Under the pieces are notes generated by a model. The model ran no database searches, had not been told where the DNA came from, and saw only the letters and a program-made list of their open reading frames with translations. This document shows, piece by piece, positions 9,472 to 18,562 of a DNA stretch of 64,000 nt. Position 1 is the first letter of the stretch, and each line of letters opens with the position of its first letter. The stretch is from contig CAYSXY010000006.1 in assembly GCA_964435165.1 (NCBI GenBank), positions 1 to 64,000 on the forward strand, given 5' to 3'. Position numbers and translations under genes: made by a program. The DNA is from CAYSXY01 sp964435165 (GTDB lineage Bacteria > Pseudomonadota > Alphaproteobacteria > Rickettsiales > RI-342).

Positions 9472-10745
9472 TGACCGGAATAGAAATTACCCTGCTCGCC
9501 CTGATTGTCATTTTGCTGTTGCTACTATCGGGCTTTTTTTCCGGCTCGGAGACGGCATTAACCGCCATTTCCCGCGCGCGTATCCACGCATTGGAGAAGG
9601 AAGGCAACCGGCGTGCGTCGTTTGTGCGCAGACTACGCGACGATAAGGAAAGGCTGATCGGAACCATCCTGCTCGGCAATAATCTGGTGAATATTACGGC
9701 CTCGGCGTTGGCCACAACCCTGGCGATTCAATTATTCGGTTTCGAAGGGGTGGCCGCCGCGACGCTGATCCTGACGATTTTGGTCATCATTTTTGCTGAA
9801 GTACTGCCCAAAACCTTTGCCATTCAGCATACGGAACGTGCGGCGCTGTTTGTCTCGCCCGTCTTTCTGTTTTTAGTCAAAATCAGCTACCCTATCACCA
9901 CGCTGGTCTATGCGATGGTTCGCGTTATTTTCAGACTTTTCGGGGTGCGCGAAGCACAATCCTACGTGTCGGCCCGCGAAGCGATCCGCGGCATGATTGA
10001 TCTGCATCATCAGGAAGGGGAAATGGAGCGTATCGACCGGGATATGCTGGGAAGCGTGCTGGATCTGGCCGAAGTACAGGTGGCGGAGGTGATGGTGCAT
10101 CGCACCGATATGGTGCGTATCGATGCCGCCATGCCACCGGCCCAGATCATCGCCCGTGTGATGGATAGTATTCATACGCGCCTGCCACTCTATCGGGAGA
10201 ATGAAGATAATATCGTGGGTATTATCCATGCCAAAGATGTGCTGCGTGCTATTCGCAAACCTGGCGTTAAAATCAATGATATCGACATTCTCTCCATTGC
10301 CATGGAACCCTGGTTTATCCCCGAAACCACTACCTTGCTGGATCAACTCCATGCATTTCGGCGACGGCGCTTTCATTTTGCCCTGGTGGTCGATGAATAT
10401 GGCGTCTTGCAAGGCCTGATCACTCTCGAAGATATTCTGGAAGAAATTGTCGGCCAGATTGATGATGAACATGACCGGCAAGCGATGGGTGTACGCAAAC
10501 TGGCGGATGGTAGCATCCTGTCACGTGGCACGACGACCATTCGCGATCTGAACCGTATGTTTGACTGGAACCTGCCGGATGAACATGCCGCAACGATCGC
10601 CGGGCTGGTGATTCATGAAGCACGCATCATCCCTGAAGTAGGGGAACAGTTCATTTTTCACGATTTCAGTTTTGAGATCACGCAAAAAGACCGCAATCAG
10701 GTGACCATGCTCAAAATCCGTCCTGTACCAGACTCAGCTTTATAA
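9471..10745 (+). CDS. CorC/HlyC-type CNNM-CBS transporter-associated protein
   Basis: This is a membrane protein of the CorC/HlyC (UPF0053) family linked to Mg/Co efflux or hemolysin-like activity. The N-terminal DUF21/CNNM domain (about residues 1-190) has four hydrophobic segments and the FFSGSETALTAISRARI signature. Two CBS modules follow (about 205-330, including VVDEYGVLQGLITLEDILEEIVG) and a C-terminal CorC_HlyC domain completes it. The start is the ATG at 9471, which shares bases with the aroB stop (TGATG), so it is translationally coupled to aroB. The 424-residue length is normal. Substrate specificity cannot be read from sequence. Confidence 0.9.
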   Translation: MTGIEITLLALIVILLLLLSGFFSGSETALTAISRARIHALEKEGNRRASFVRRLRDDKERLIGTILLGNNLVNITASALATTLAIQLFGFEGVAAATLILTILVIIFAEVLPKTFAIQHTERAALFVSPVFLFLVKISYPITTLVYAMVRVIFRLFGVREAQSYVSAREAIRGMIDLHHQEGEMERIDRDMLGSVLDLAEVQVAEVMVHRTDMVRIDAAMPPAQIIARVMDSIHTRLPLYRENEDNIVGIIHAKDVLRAIRKPGVKINDIDILSIAMEPWFIPETTTLLDQLHAFRRRRFHFALVVDEYGVLQGLITLEDILEEIVGQIDDEHDRQAMGVRKLADGSILSRGTTTIRDLNRMFDWNLPDEHAATIAGLVIHEARIIPEVGEQFIFHDFSFEITQKDRNQVTMLKIRPVPDSAL

Positions 10746-10765
10746 TGCCACTCTGGTCATGCGTC

Positions 10766-12916
10766 CTAAGCGGCCATCAATACCTGTTCTGTCGTTGCCC
10801 CCATATTCTGGCCATATGATTTGGCATATCCTGCAATGCGCACATCCGGGTTATCCTTATCATTGTGAGTTTGCAGCTTTTCATGCTTGGTCACTGTTAG
10901 GCCATCACGCGCCATAGCTACTTGTAGCTCAGCAACACGAACTAACGCAGCCTGCATATTTTCGGGTTTACGCTCATGTGCTTCTTCCTCAAATCTAAAG
11001 CGCACACGCACATGGTCTACCATGTCCGGATCCATAAGATACGGCCAGACAGACTGCCCACGGTTCGACATCATCTCCACCTGCATGCCGCTATCTTTTG
11101 CCACATTATTGAGGCGTTCTGCCAATACCTGATTAGTAGCAGCGACCATCACCCGGTGTTGGCTGGCAATGGTTTGCAGATGCTCTGCCATCTCACCAAC
11201 GGTGAGATTAAAGGCCTCTGGCTTTAATCCCGGGAACTGCCGGTCAATTCCCCATTGGTTCAGCACGTCGGCAATCGCTGGATCCGTTAACCGCATTGCT
11301 CCGGCACCATCAATCTGCTGCATCGCCTGCTTAAGACCCGTTTGCAGCCAGTGCGCAAATTCATACATTTCCTGAATCGTGCGAAAGGCTTCCAGCTGCA
11401 TATGCTGGCCAAGCTCAAGATTCGTCGCCGCTTCAAAACGTCGAATCACTTCTTTATCCATTCCGGTCCAGGTAATGAAAAGATCCGCTCCGTCAAGCGC
11501 CTCACCTTTCCACTTACTTTCTTTTTGAAGCTTTTCCGGGCGGCTATACTCATGCGCTGCTGTTTCCTGAAGGGATTGTCGTGAATCCGGCAGTTCCTGC
11601 TGGTCGTCAATGGCGGTCAGTCTGTCTAACGCGCTCAGTTTCTTCAGGCCATGGCGGGTGATCCAGTTCACACGCTTCTCACGCTCACTGGCACGCTCAG
11701 CGAAATCGATATGTTTATCGGCCAAATCACCTAACTGTGGTTCTTCTCCGCGCTGAATGCGCTGCACACGTTCAATCACGGCTTGCGTAAATTCCTGTGT
11801 TCCGACGGCTGTCTCTTTGGTGCCTAAGAACCTGCCTAAACCTACCCGCATGGCAAGTCTCCCAACCATGCCATTGTGCTGACTTTTGATATCGCCCGTG
11901 TGGATACCATCGGCCAATGTCCACAACCATGCATCGCGGATTATGGTTGCCGTCTCAAGGTGCTGCGGGTTCTCTTTGCCGAGATGCTCAAGCATCATAA
12001 TAGCGGCATTCAGCAAGCCTGAAGGATTTGCTATATTTTGCCCGGCAATATCTGGTGCCGTGCCGTGCACGGCTTCGAACATGGCCGCACGTGAGCCGAT
12101 ATTAGCCGTTCCCGCCATTCCGACTGAACCGGCAAGCTCGGCATTAATATCAGATAAAATATCACCGAATAAATTTTCGGTGACGATGGCGCTATATTGT
12201 TCCGGATCATTAGCAAATTTCGCCATGCCGATATCGATAATCTGTGCATCGGCAATAATGCCCTTTTTAGCATCACCGTGCCCAACGATATTACGTTTGA
12301 TAAGGCCAGCTTCTTCATATTCCTCGGCAATTTTCTCGAAAATTTCCTTAAACTTACCTTCGGTCAATTTGAGGATATTGCCCTTATGCATCACGGTCAG
12401 ACGTTCCCGCCCTTCGGCAATTGCCTGCTCAAAGGCTGCGCGAATAATGCGCTCCATCCCGGATTCAGATTTATAGCTCAGCGCCTGAATAACATCTTCA
12501 GTTTGCCGATGCTCAATCGCCGCATACAGACCTTCTTCATTCTCTCGGACGACCAACACATCGTGATTGGAGTGTTTTGACTGCACATAGGGGTTCATCG
12601 ACCAGGCCGGGCGGAAGTTGGCAAACAGGCCAAGCCCTTTACGCATTGTCACGTTGAAGCTTTTGGTCGCGCCTAATGTATCTGGCGTGGATGTCGGCGC
12701 TTTGAGAATGGTACCAACCTCAGCCATGCGAGCGACGGCGGCATTGATTTCATCTGCCGTAGCATCTTTGCCAAAGGCAACTTCTTCAAAATCAATGGCT
12801 GCACCCGCGGCCTGCAAAATGCTAACGACTGCATCTGTAATTTCAGGCCCAATGCCATCTCCTTTAACAAGAATGACTGGCTCATTTTTATGTTGTTCTA
12901 CATCTGCCGCGGACAT
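10766..12916 (-). CDS. icd: Isocitrate dehydrogenase, Thermus/rickettsial type, extended C terminus
   Basis: This TCA-cycle enzyme oxidises isocitrate to 2-oxoglutarate. Residues 12-390 form the dehydrogenase core, with KGDGIGPEIT at the start, substrate residues in TKSFNVTMRKGL (about 84-95) and GDILSD metal residues at about 251-256. HGTAPDIAG at 284-292 carries Asp289-Ile290 where E. coli Icd has Lys-Tyr, the known signature of NAD rather than NADP use. Residues about 475-700 match the extra C-terminal domain of Thermus and Rickettsia enzymes (GADLFITW, MMSNRGQSVWP, ending in an AGYAKSYGQ region). At 716 residues it is about 220 longer than those enzymes; the excess is in a linker (about 395-470) and an insertion (about 486-590) within the extra domain. 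The ATG at 12916 is chosen for its AGGAGG site. Confidence 0.93.
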   Translation of the reverse strand: MSAADVEQHKNEPVILVKGDGIGPEITDAVVSILQAAGAAIDFEEVAFGKDATADEINAAVARMAEVGTILKAPTSTPDTLGATKSFNVTMRKGLGLFANFRPAWSMNPYVQSKHSNHDVLVVRENEEGLYAAIEHRQTEDVIQALSYKSESGMERIIRAAFEQAIAEGRERLTVMHKGNILKLTEGKFKEIFEKIAEEYEEAGLIKRNIVGHGDAKKGIIADAQIIDIGMAKFANDPEQYSAIVTENLFGDILSDINAELAGSVGMAGTANIGSRAAMFEAVHGTAPDIAGQNIANPSGLLNAAIMMLEHLGKENPQHLETATIIRDAWLWTLADGIHTGDIKSQHNGMVGRLAMRVGLGRFLGTKETAVGTQEFTQAVIERVQRIQRGEEPQLGDLADKHIDFAERASEREKRVNWITRHGLKKLSALDRLTAIDDQQELPDSRQSLQETAAHEYSRPEKLQKESKWKGEALDGADLFITWTGMDKEVIRRFEAATNLELGQHMQLEAFRTIQEMYEFAHWLQTGLKQAMQQIDGAGAMRLTDPAIADVLNQWGIDRQFPGLKPEAFNLTVGEMAEHLQTIASQHRVMVAATNQVLAERLNNVAKDSGMQVEMMSNRGQSVWPYLMDPDMVDHVRVRFRFEEEAHERKPENMQAALVRVAELQVAMARDGLTVTKHEKLQTHNDKDNPDVRIAGYAKSYGQNMGATTEQVLMAA

Positions 12917-12921
12917 ACTCG

Positions 12922-12927
12922 CCTCCT
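12922..12927 (-). promoter_or_regulatory. Strong Shine-Dalgarno of icd (decides the start)
   Basis: On the minus strand AGGAGG lies five bases before the ATG at 12916. An upstream in-frame extension of 19 codons exists but has no such site, so the shorter protein is favoured. Confidence 0.8.
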
Positions 12928-13020
12928 GCTTGAAAATTTGCGGGAAATTACGCAGAGACGACCCACCTGTCAATTAAGGATTTAACAATTGCATTAACCA
13001 ATGCCTTTTCCCGGCTCCTT

Positions 13021-14232
13021 TTATCTGGGTAGCAAGATGCCCATCGCATGGCGCATGAGCAGTTGTTTGAGCGGTGGAATGCGGTTCACGGTCGCCAGGC
13101 CAAGTCGGCGAGCGGCGATAACAGGCGCAAATGGGCTACGAAATAGCTCGTTCAATCCATCCGTGACCTGCATCATACTGGTGATATCCAGTCGACGCGC
13201 ACGTTCATAATCATCCAATACGCTGCTGTCGCCAATATCCAGCCCCACATGATGATGGCGCGCCACCTTCTGTGCCAATATTTGTGCATCGCGCAGGCCA
13301 AGGTTCACCCCTTGCCCGGCGATGGGATGGATCCCATGTGCTGCATCGCCAATAAGCGCTACACGTGGTGCGACCATGCGATTGGCTTTTAGCAAGGTCA
13401 GGGGATAGGACCAGCGTTTGCCCGGCATGGAGACCTCTCCCCAATATTCGCCGAAGCGTTGCTGCAGTTCAGCATTAAATGCTGCTTTATCCAACGCCAG
13501 ATACCCCTCAGCGTAGGTTGTTTTTTCGGTCCAGACGACCGCAGAGCGATGTGTGCCTGAAGCATCATCGGTCATTGGCAGCACGGCAAACGGCCCGGAA
13601 GGCAGGAACCGCTCTAATGCCACGCCGTCATGTGGCTCGCTATGGCTCACCATGCAGACAATCGCCGTTTGGTGGTAATCTTTCACCGAGATGGTGATGC
13701 CTGCCATGTCGCGCAGTTGAGAACGTTTACCATCCGCCGCTACGGCAAGAGAAGTGATAAGCGTCGTCCCATCATCTAACTGCAGTGTGAGGCCTCCTTC
13801 CGCCTGCTCAGTGGAAAGGAGTGAGCGACCTTCCATCATGGTAATGCCGGGTTGCTCGTTGGCAGCACTCAGCAATCCCTGACGAATATAGCGGTTTTCA
13901 ATAATATACCCCATCGGGTCGGAGCCAACATCCTGATGGTCATAGTGCAGGAATTGCGGCGCATCACCGTCGACGATACGAATATCCAGAATCGGTTCGG
14001 CATGTGGGCGCATGGCCTGCCAGGCTCCGATTTCCTCTAAAAATAACGTTGTTCCGTAGGCAATGGCGCTGACGCGCCCGTCAAACCCCTCTTGTATTTG
14101 TGACGCATAAGGTGTTTTTTCCAGCAATGTGACTGGCACCTGCTGTTTTGCCAATGCCAGCGCCAGCCCAAGGCCCACCATGCCGCCCCCGACAATGACA
14201 CACGGACAGCGATTTTCCCGGCTCTGGCTCAT
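13021..14232 (-). CDS. UbiH/COQ6-family FAD monooxygenase
   Basis: The product is a class A flavoprotein hydroxylase, most likely acting in ubiquinone ring hydroxylation. The N-terminal Rossmann motif VIVGGGMVGLGLALALA and ALLEK-like acidic strand end bind FAD. A second FAD motif, GDAAHGIHPIAGQGVNLGLRDA, lies near residue 290. The 403-residue length is typical. Its neighbours include a COQ9-like gene at 15.7 kb, which supports a ubiquinone role. UbiH, UbiF, UbiL and UbiM cannot be separated here without a tree, so no symbol is given. It is followed by icd with a gap of about 100 bases and is divergent from amtB. Confidence 0.92.
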   Translation of the reverse strand: MSQSRENRCPCVIVGGGMVGLGLALALAKQQVPVTLLEKTPYASQIQEGFDGRVSAIAYGTTLFLEEIGAWQAMRPHAEPILDIRIVDGDAPQFLHYDHQDVGSDPMGYIIENRYIRQGLLSAANEQPGITMMEGRSLLSTEQAEGGLTLQLDDGTTLITSLAVAADGKRSQLRDMAGITISVKDYHQTAIVCMVSHSEPHDGVALERFLPSGPFAVLPMTDDASGTHRSAVVWTEKTTYAEGYLALDKAAFNAELQQRFGEYWGEVSMPGKRWSYPLTLLKANRMVAPRVALIGDAAHGIHPIAGQGVNLGLRDAQILAQKVARHHHVGLDIGDSSVLDDYERARRLDITSMMQVTDGLNELFRSPFAPVIAARRLGLATVNRIPPLKQLLMRHAMGILLPR

Positions 14233-14306
14233 TTTCTCCTCGATCTTCTCTGTGCAGCGGCAACAATTTGCTGGATTTTCATCGCGTTACCTTTTACACC
14301 ACTAGC

Positions 14307-14333
14307 ATATTGCCGCTTGTTGCGGCGCAATAT
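14307..14333. repeat. Hairpin in the ubiH-amtB divergent promoter region
   Basis: ATATTGC-CGC at the left pairs with GCGGC-GCAATAT at the right around a TTGTT loop, with a two-base bulge. There is no T-run, so it is not a terminator. It could be an operator or only a chance hairpin. A -10-like TACAAT lies downstream at 14376-14381 but no partner -35 was found. Confidence 0.35.
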
Positions 14334-14408
14334 TGTATGATGCCATAAATGAGTATAGGCGATGCACCTATGCAGTACAATCAATAGCTCTCATTCTACG
14401 AGTCACCC

Positions 14409-15728
14409 ATGATATTATCCCGTCATTTTTTCATTTTTTGTTCATTGATAGGTCTCAGCAGCCTGCTCCCAGCCCCTGCCCAAGCGGCCGTATCGGCTGA
14501 ATCCGCCTTTATTTTTAACACGCTACTCTTCCTGATGGGTGGGTTTTTAGTCATGTTCATGGCTGCTGGTTTTGCGATGCTGGAGGCCGGGATGGTACGT
14601 GCTACCAGCGTGACCTCCATTCTGACGAAAAATATCGCGCTCTATTCACTCGCCGGCATCATGTTCTATCTGGTGGGGTATAATCTCATGTATCTTGATG
14701 TTGATGGTGGATATATGGGGACATTCATGCCATGGGCTGCCAATGATATAGCTGCACTCAACGGTGCGGTTGAGGCCGGCAGCTATGCGTCGGCTTCTGA
14801 CTGGTTTTTCCAAATGGTGTTTGTCGCTACTGCAGCGTCCGTTGTCTCCGGCACCCTGGCAGAGCGTATTCGGCTGTGGCCATTCCTTCTCTTCGTCATT
14901 GTTCTAACTGGCGTGATTTACCCGATTGCCGGCGCATGGAAATGGGGCGGTGGATTTTTGGACAGTATGGGTTTTGCCGATTTTGCCGGCTCAACCCTGG
15001 TGCATTCTGTTGGCGGCTGGGCCGCCCTTGCCGGCGTATTGCTGCTGGGGGCGCGTCATGGACGTTACGCGCCGGACGGCAAATCGCACCCGATGCCCGG
15101 TTCTAACCTTCCCTTAGCCACCATCGGCACCTTTATTCTCTGGCTGGGCTGGTTCGGTTTCAATGGCGGCTCTCAATTAGCTCTGGGCACTATCAGCGAT
15201 GCCGTGTCAGTCGCCACGATTTTTGTGAATACCAACATGGCCGCTGCTGCTGGCGTTATCAGTGCCATGCTGTTGACTCAATGGCGCTATGGCAAGGTGG
15301 ATTTGACCATGGCGCTCAACGGTGCGTTGGGAGGCCTGGTGAGCATTACAGCCGAGCCACTGACACCGATCCCCGGGGAAGCGATGCTGATTGGTGCTGT
15401 CGGCGGTCTGATTGTCGTTATCGTCGTACCGCTGCTCGATAAGCTCAAAATTGATGATGTGGTCGGGGCCATCCCTGTCCATTTATGTTGCGGCATCTGG
15501 GGCACCATGGTCGTGCCGCTGACAAATCCCGATGCCGATCTGTTTACCCAGTTTGTTGGTGTGATGGTCATCGGCATGTTTGCTTTCACCGCCAGCGCAA
15601 TTGTCTGGCTCCTTATCAAGGTCACTATTGGCTTACGCATTCGCTCTGCCGATGAGCGAAAAGGGCCTGATATTGCCGAACTGGGAATGGAAGCTTATCC
15701 GGAATTTGTCCTTTCCAGCAAATATTGA
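14409..15728 (+). CDS. amtB: Ammonium transporter AmtB
   Basis: AmtB is the inner-membrane ammonia channel. The protein starts with a cleavable-looking signal peptide (to about PAPAQAA, residue 26), as usual for AmtB. Eleven hydrophobic spans follow, with the pore elements AGFAMLEAGMVRA, STLVHSVGGWAALAGVLLLG, FGFNGGSQLA and IPVHLCCGIWGTM. The final residues are a short hydrophilic tail. At 439 residues it is normal. AmtB is usually co-transcribed with the PII gene glnK, which is not adjacent here; the next gene is COQ9-like. Regulation by nitrogen status is expected from the family, but no clear NtrC or sigma-54 site was found upstream. Confidence 0.95.
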   Translation: MILSRHFFIFCSLIGLSSLLPAPAQAAVSAESAFIFNTLLFLMGGFLVMFMAAGFAMLEAGMVRATSVTSILTKNIALYSLAGIMFYLVGYNLMYLDVDGGYMGTFMPWAANDIAALNGAVEAGSYASASDWFFQMVFVATAASVVSGTLAERIRLWPFLLFVIVLTGVIYPIAGAWKWGGGFLDSMGFADFAGSTLVHSVGGWAALAGVLLLGARHGRYAPDGKSHPMPGSNLPLATIGTFILWLGWFGFNGGSQLALGTISDAVSVATIFVNTNMAAAAGVISAMLLTQWRYGKVDLTMALNGALGGLVSITAEPLTPIPGEAMLIGAVGGLIVVIVVPLLDKLKIDDVVGAIPVHLCCGIWGTMVVPLTNPDADLFTQFVGVMVIGMFAFTASAIVWLLIKVTIGLRIRSADERKGPDIAELGMEAYPEFVLSSKY

Positions 15729-15741
15729 TGCCATACCGACG

Positions 15742-16341
15742 ATGACAGCATCTTCCCACTCGGAATCGTTTGACCCGATTGCGGCGCTTGGTGATTTTAC
15801 CGCCTTGCTCAAACGCGTCTCGTGGTTTGCGCATGTGGGCGAACCGGTTGATTCCGCTCATCGCGGCCTGGCTCTGGACTATCTCTCCGGCATGGGAGCA
15901 TCGGATTGCAGCGTCGCCTATATTCATGATTGGAGCGATGCGTTGGATATTGCAGCATCGCTCGATGCCGATGCCAGTTGGCGGGAAGAAGAAGACCGGC
16001 TGATGGACGAGCTCGCAGCGCTGGCGCTAAGCCATGCGAGTGAAGATGACTTACGCATGGCAATGACCACGATGATCGCGGAATTAAGCCGCATCATTCC
16101 CGCAGCTATCCGAGCTCGTATGCAGGCTGAAGGTGAGATTGACGATGCGCTGGCCGATGCCATTTTCGGCGCCACTATCCATGCGGTGGAGGCTTCGGCT
16201 TTACTTGTAACCAGCGGTGGAGGTAGTGATATCTCGCCATTACCGGAAGGATTTCCGCACCCCTTTCATAGCCGTTTTCGCCTTTATGAATTAGGCCATT
16301 GGCCGATTGGGATTGTCGGGCGCAGCTTTTTCGTGTTTTAA
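15742..16341 (+). CDS. COQ9-like ubiquinone biosynthesis protein
   Basis: This 199-residue protein resembles the COQ9 family, helical TetR-fold-like proteins that present ubiquinone intermediates to hydroxylases. Features seen are an all-helical middle portion, a run of Ala-rich helices about residues 65-160, and a hydrophobic C-terminal segment (LYELGHWPIGIVGRSFFVF). The characteristic WY..DRS sequence is not clearly preserved, so the assignment rests on length, helix pattern and closeness to the UbiH-like gene. The start is the ATG at 15742, 13 bases after the amtB stop. It is followed after six bases by xth. Confidence 0.55.
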   Translation: MTASSHSESFDPIAALGDFTALLKRVSWFAHVGEPVDSAHRGLALDYLSGMGASDCSVAYIHDWSDALDIAASLDADASWREEEDRLMDELAALALSHASEDDLRMAMTTMIAELSRIIPAAIRARMQAEGEIDDALADAIFGATIHAVEASALLVTSGGGSDISPLPEGFPHPFHSRFRLYELGHWPIGIVGRSFFVF

Positions 16342-16347
16342 GAACGA

Positions 16348-17151
16348 ATGAATACATTCACGATTGCCAGTTGGAACATCAATTCTGTACGCCTGCGCTT
16401 GCCGCTGGTGCAACAATTTGTGGAAAGTGACCAGCCCGACATTCTTTGCCTGCAGGAAACCAAGGTGGAGGACGGTAAATTTCCGGTCGAGGGGCTGAAG
16501 GCGCTGGGCTACCCATATCTCGCCTTTGCCGGGGAAAAATCGTACAATGGTGTCGCGATTGCCTCCAAATTGCCGCTGGAATGTATCGATACGGTTGACT
16601 TTGCCCGCACCGGGCAAAAGCGGCATATTCAGGCAACCTTACCGGGCGGTATTGAATTACATAATGTCTACATTCCTGCCGGTGGTGACATTCCCGATCC
16701 AGACGAAAATCCCAAATTCCGCATGAAACTGGAGATGGTCGAAGCACTCACCGAATGGGGTCATACGATGGACGAGCGCCCGCGCATTATTCTCGGTGAC
16801 TTTAATATTGCTCCGTTAGAACATGATGTGTGGAGCAGCCGTCAGTTGCGCAATGTGGTCAGTCACACGCCGATTGAACGTGACATGCTGATACAGATGC
16901 AACAGGCCAACGGATGGCAGGATTCGGTACGGCACTATGTGCCGACAGATCAGAAAAGCTATAGCTGGTGGAGCTATCGCGCGCGCGATTGGGAAGCCTC
17001 GGACAGAGGACGGCGGCTCGATCATCTCTGGCTCAGCCCGGCGCTGCATGAGGGCCTGGAAAGCGCAGCCAACCGCAAAGAAGTGCGTGGATGGCATAAA
17101 CCTTCCGACCACGCCCCGGTGATTGCCCGTATTCATTGGGAGCATTCTTGA
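16348..17151 (+). CDS. xth: Exodeoxyribonuclease III
   Basis: This is an AP endonuclease / 3'-5' exonuclease of base-excision repair in the exonuclease-endonuclease-phosphatase fold. Signature segments are ASWNINSVRLRL at the start, LCLQETKVEDGKFP (metal-binding Glu), GDFNIAPLEHDVW (catalytic Asp-Asn), RRLDHLWLSP and the final SDHAPVIA (catalytic Asp-His). The 267-residue length fits XthA. It sits between the COQ9-like gene and the LytM peptidase and shares its stop with the latter's start (TGATG). Confidence 0.96.
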   Translation: MNTFTIASWNINSVRLRLPLVQQFVESDQPDILCLQETKVEDGKFPVEGLKALGYPYLAFAGEKSYNGVAIASKLPLECIDTVDFARTGQKRHIQATLPGGIELHNVYIPAGGDIPDPDENPKFRMKLEMVEALTEWGHTMDERPRIILGDFNIAPLEHDVWSSRQLRNVVSHTPIERDMLIQMQQANGWQDSVRHYVPTDQKSYSWWSYRARDWEASDRGRRLDHLWLSPALHEGLESAANRKEVRGWHKPSDHAPVIARIHWEHS

Positions 17152-18203
17152 TGTTGAAGCACGTCCTGCTTTTGGCCTTAGGCGTTGTCATGCTATGGGC
17201 AATGATCGCTGGCAGCACCAACGCATCACAAGAGCGCCCTGACATCGCCTTTGATCTGCCGATAGACTGCTCGGCAGTGCAGGGGTGTTTTATTCAGAAC
17301 TATCTCGACCATGACGGGGATCGCAATGAGTGGCAGGATTATCGCTGTGGGCCTTTGAGTTATGACGGGCATAAAGGCACGGATTTTCGCCTGCGCAACC
17401 TGCAAGAGATGGCCTTGGGCATTCCGGTACTCGCCGCTGCAGACGGCATTGTGCAGGCCACACGCGATGGCATGGCGGATGCTTACGTCACTGACGAGAC
17501 GCGCGCCGCGTTAGATAAACGCGGATGCGGCAATGCCGTGGTGATTCGTCATGAAGGAGGATGGAAGACACTCTATTGTCACATGAAGCGCGGCAGTGTA
17601 TTGGTAGAAACTGACCAACAGGTGGTGCGTGGACAGCATCTTGGGGATGTCGGCTTGTCCGGCCTGACCGAATTTCCCCATCTGCATTTTGAAGTCCATT
17701 ACCTGCAGGATGTGATTGACCCATTTACCGGTACGATAATGCCCGCGAGTAGCAAACCCGACAGCCCATCCAATGTCATCTGCGATGCCAGCCTGCACAG
17801 CAGCCTGTGGTCGAAGCAGGCGCAGGAACAGCTGGGCTATATCACTACCAGCCTGCTCGGTGCGGGGTTTATGAATACGATTCCAAGTGCTCAGCAAATT
17901 CGTGACGGCGTGGTAAAACCCGAATCGCTGCCATTAAGTTCAGAGAATATGATTTTCTGGACCGATGTTGCTGGTCTGCGCAAAGGTGATGTGCTAATGA
18001 CCATGCTGCTGGACCCAAACGGCACGATTCTGGCCAGCCATGAAGAGACGTTCGAACGGCCCAAAGCCTCGATGTTTCGCTATGTCGGCGTTAAAAAAGG
18101 CGATGATGAGTGGCCCGCAGGTGACTATAAAGGCGTGCTGCGACTATTGCGTGACGGTGAGACTATCCTGCATGTGCGTGAAAAAGTCACCTACGGTGAG
18201 TAA
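17151..18203 (+). CDS. Exported M23 (LytM) metallopeptidase
   Basis: This is a periplasmic zinc endopeptidase-type protein that probably acts on peptidoglycan or regulates amidases. The signal peptide spans about residues 1-25, ending STNA. The M23 domain (about 70-190) has GHKGTDF, supplying His and Asp zinc ligands, a YCHMKRG segment and the terminal HLHFEV motif, so the active site looks intact. Several cysteines (CSAVQGCF, CGPL) suggest disulfides. A C-terminal beta-rich region of about 130 residues has no name. The start ATG overlaps the xth stop. The 350-residue length is medium for the family. Confidence 0.88.
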   Translation: MLKHVLLLALGVVMLWAMIAGSTNASQERPDIAFDLPIDCSAVQGCFIQNYLDHDGDRNEWQDYRCGPLSYDGHKGTDFRLRNLQEMALGIPVLAAADGIVQATRDGMADAYVTDETRAALDKRGCGNAVVIRHEGGWKTLYCHMKRGSVLVETDQQVVRGQHLGDVGLSGLTEFPHLHFEVHYLQDVIDPFTGTIMPASSKPDSPSNVICDASLHSSLWSKQAQEQLGYITTSLLGAGFMNTIPSAQQIRDGVVKPESLPLSSENMIFWTDVAGLRKGDVLMTMLLDPNGTILASHEETFERPKASMFRYVGVKKGDDEWPAGDYKGVLRLLRDGETILHVREKVTYGE

Positions 18204-18562
18204 AGCGACAGTTTATTCTTCTATAGTCATTTAACTTTAAAATGACCCATTGCTGCAAATAGCAGATTTGTCTGTGCTCCTCATGTCATGTAGACTTACA
18301 ACACTCTCGAAGAGGAGTGTTGTGCCTATAGATGAGTTTCGCATCCCACTTAGTGGATGCGAAAACGACAATCATTCCGGTGCTCGACAAACGACTATTT
18401 GGATTCGCCAAGTTTTACCTCGGCTCACCCTTCGGGCGGCTTTGCCGTCCAGCAGCCTTTCGGCTTGCTGTCGCCAGATGGGTCATTCTAAATTTAAACG
18501 ACTATATCTTTTTGTGAATTTATGTATTTTCGTATGGAAGCATTTACACCCCGGCGATTCGT
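18204..18562. other. Intergenic region holding a palindromic repeat element
   Basis: This 359-base stretch has no credible gene. A 108-codon plus-strand frame crossing it is formed by the repeat and is rejected. It contains the element at 18223-18505, two further internal hairpins, and nothing else recognised. Confidence 0.7.
18223..18505. repeat. Palindromic intergenic element, copy A (283 bp)
   Basis: The ends form a 28-bp terminal inverted repeat with three mismatches: 18223-18250 (ATAGTCAT...TGACCCAT) against 18478-18505 (ATGGGTCATT...GACTAT). Inside are two hairpins, 18298-18323 (ACAACACTC / GAGTGTTGT) and 18337-18364 (TTTCGCATCC-CAC / GTGGATGCGAAA), and then a core at 18402-18475 with three consecutive small hairpins: CCC-TTC-GGG, CGGC-TTT-GCCG and AGCAGCC-TTTC-GGCTTGCT. 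The core is shared with the element at 25171-25384. No transposase is encoded. It resembles a MITE or a palindromic repeat family. The element has not been named here because none is recognised. Confidence 0.75.

Noticed and set aside
9873..10481. 202-codon antisense frame over the CorC-like gene
   Set aside because: The sense gene has clear CBS and DUF21 motifs; the antisense frame has none.
12971..13010. CtrA-like TTAAC repeats upstream of icd
   Set aside because: The TTAA elements are spaced by four or eight bases rather than seven.
14233..14408. Sigma-54 or NtrC site before amtB
   Set aside because: A TGCACC half-site occurs near 14363, but no paired half and no TGGCAC-N5-TTGC element was found.
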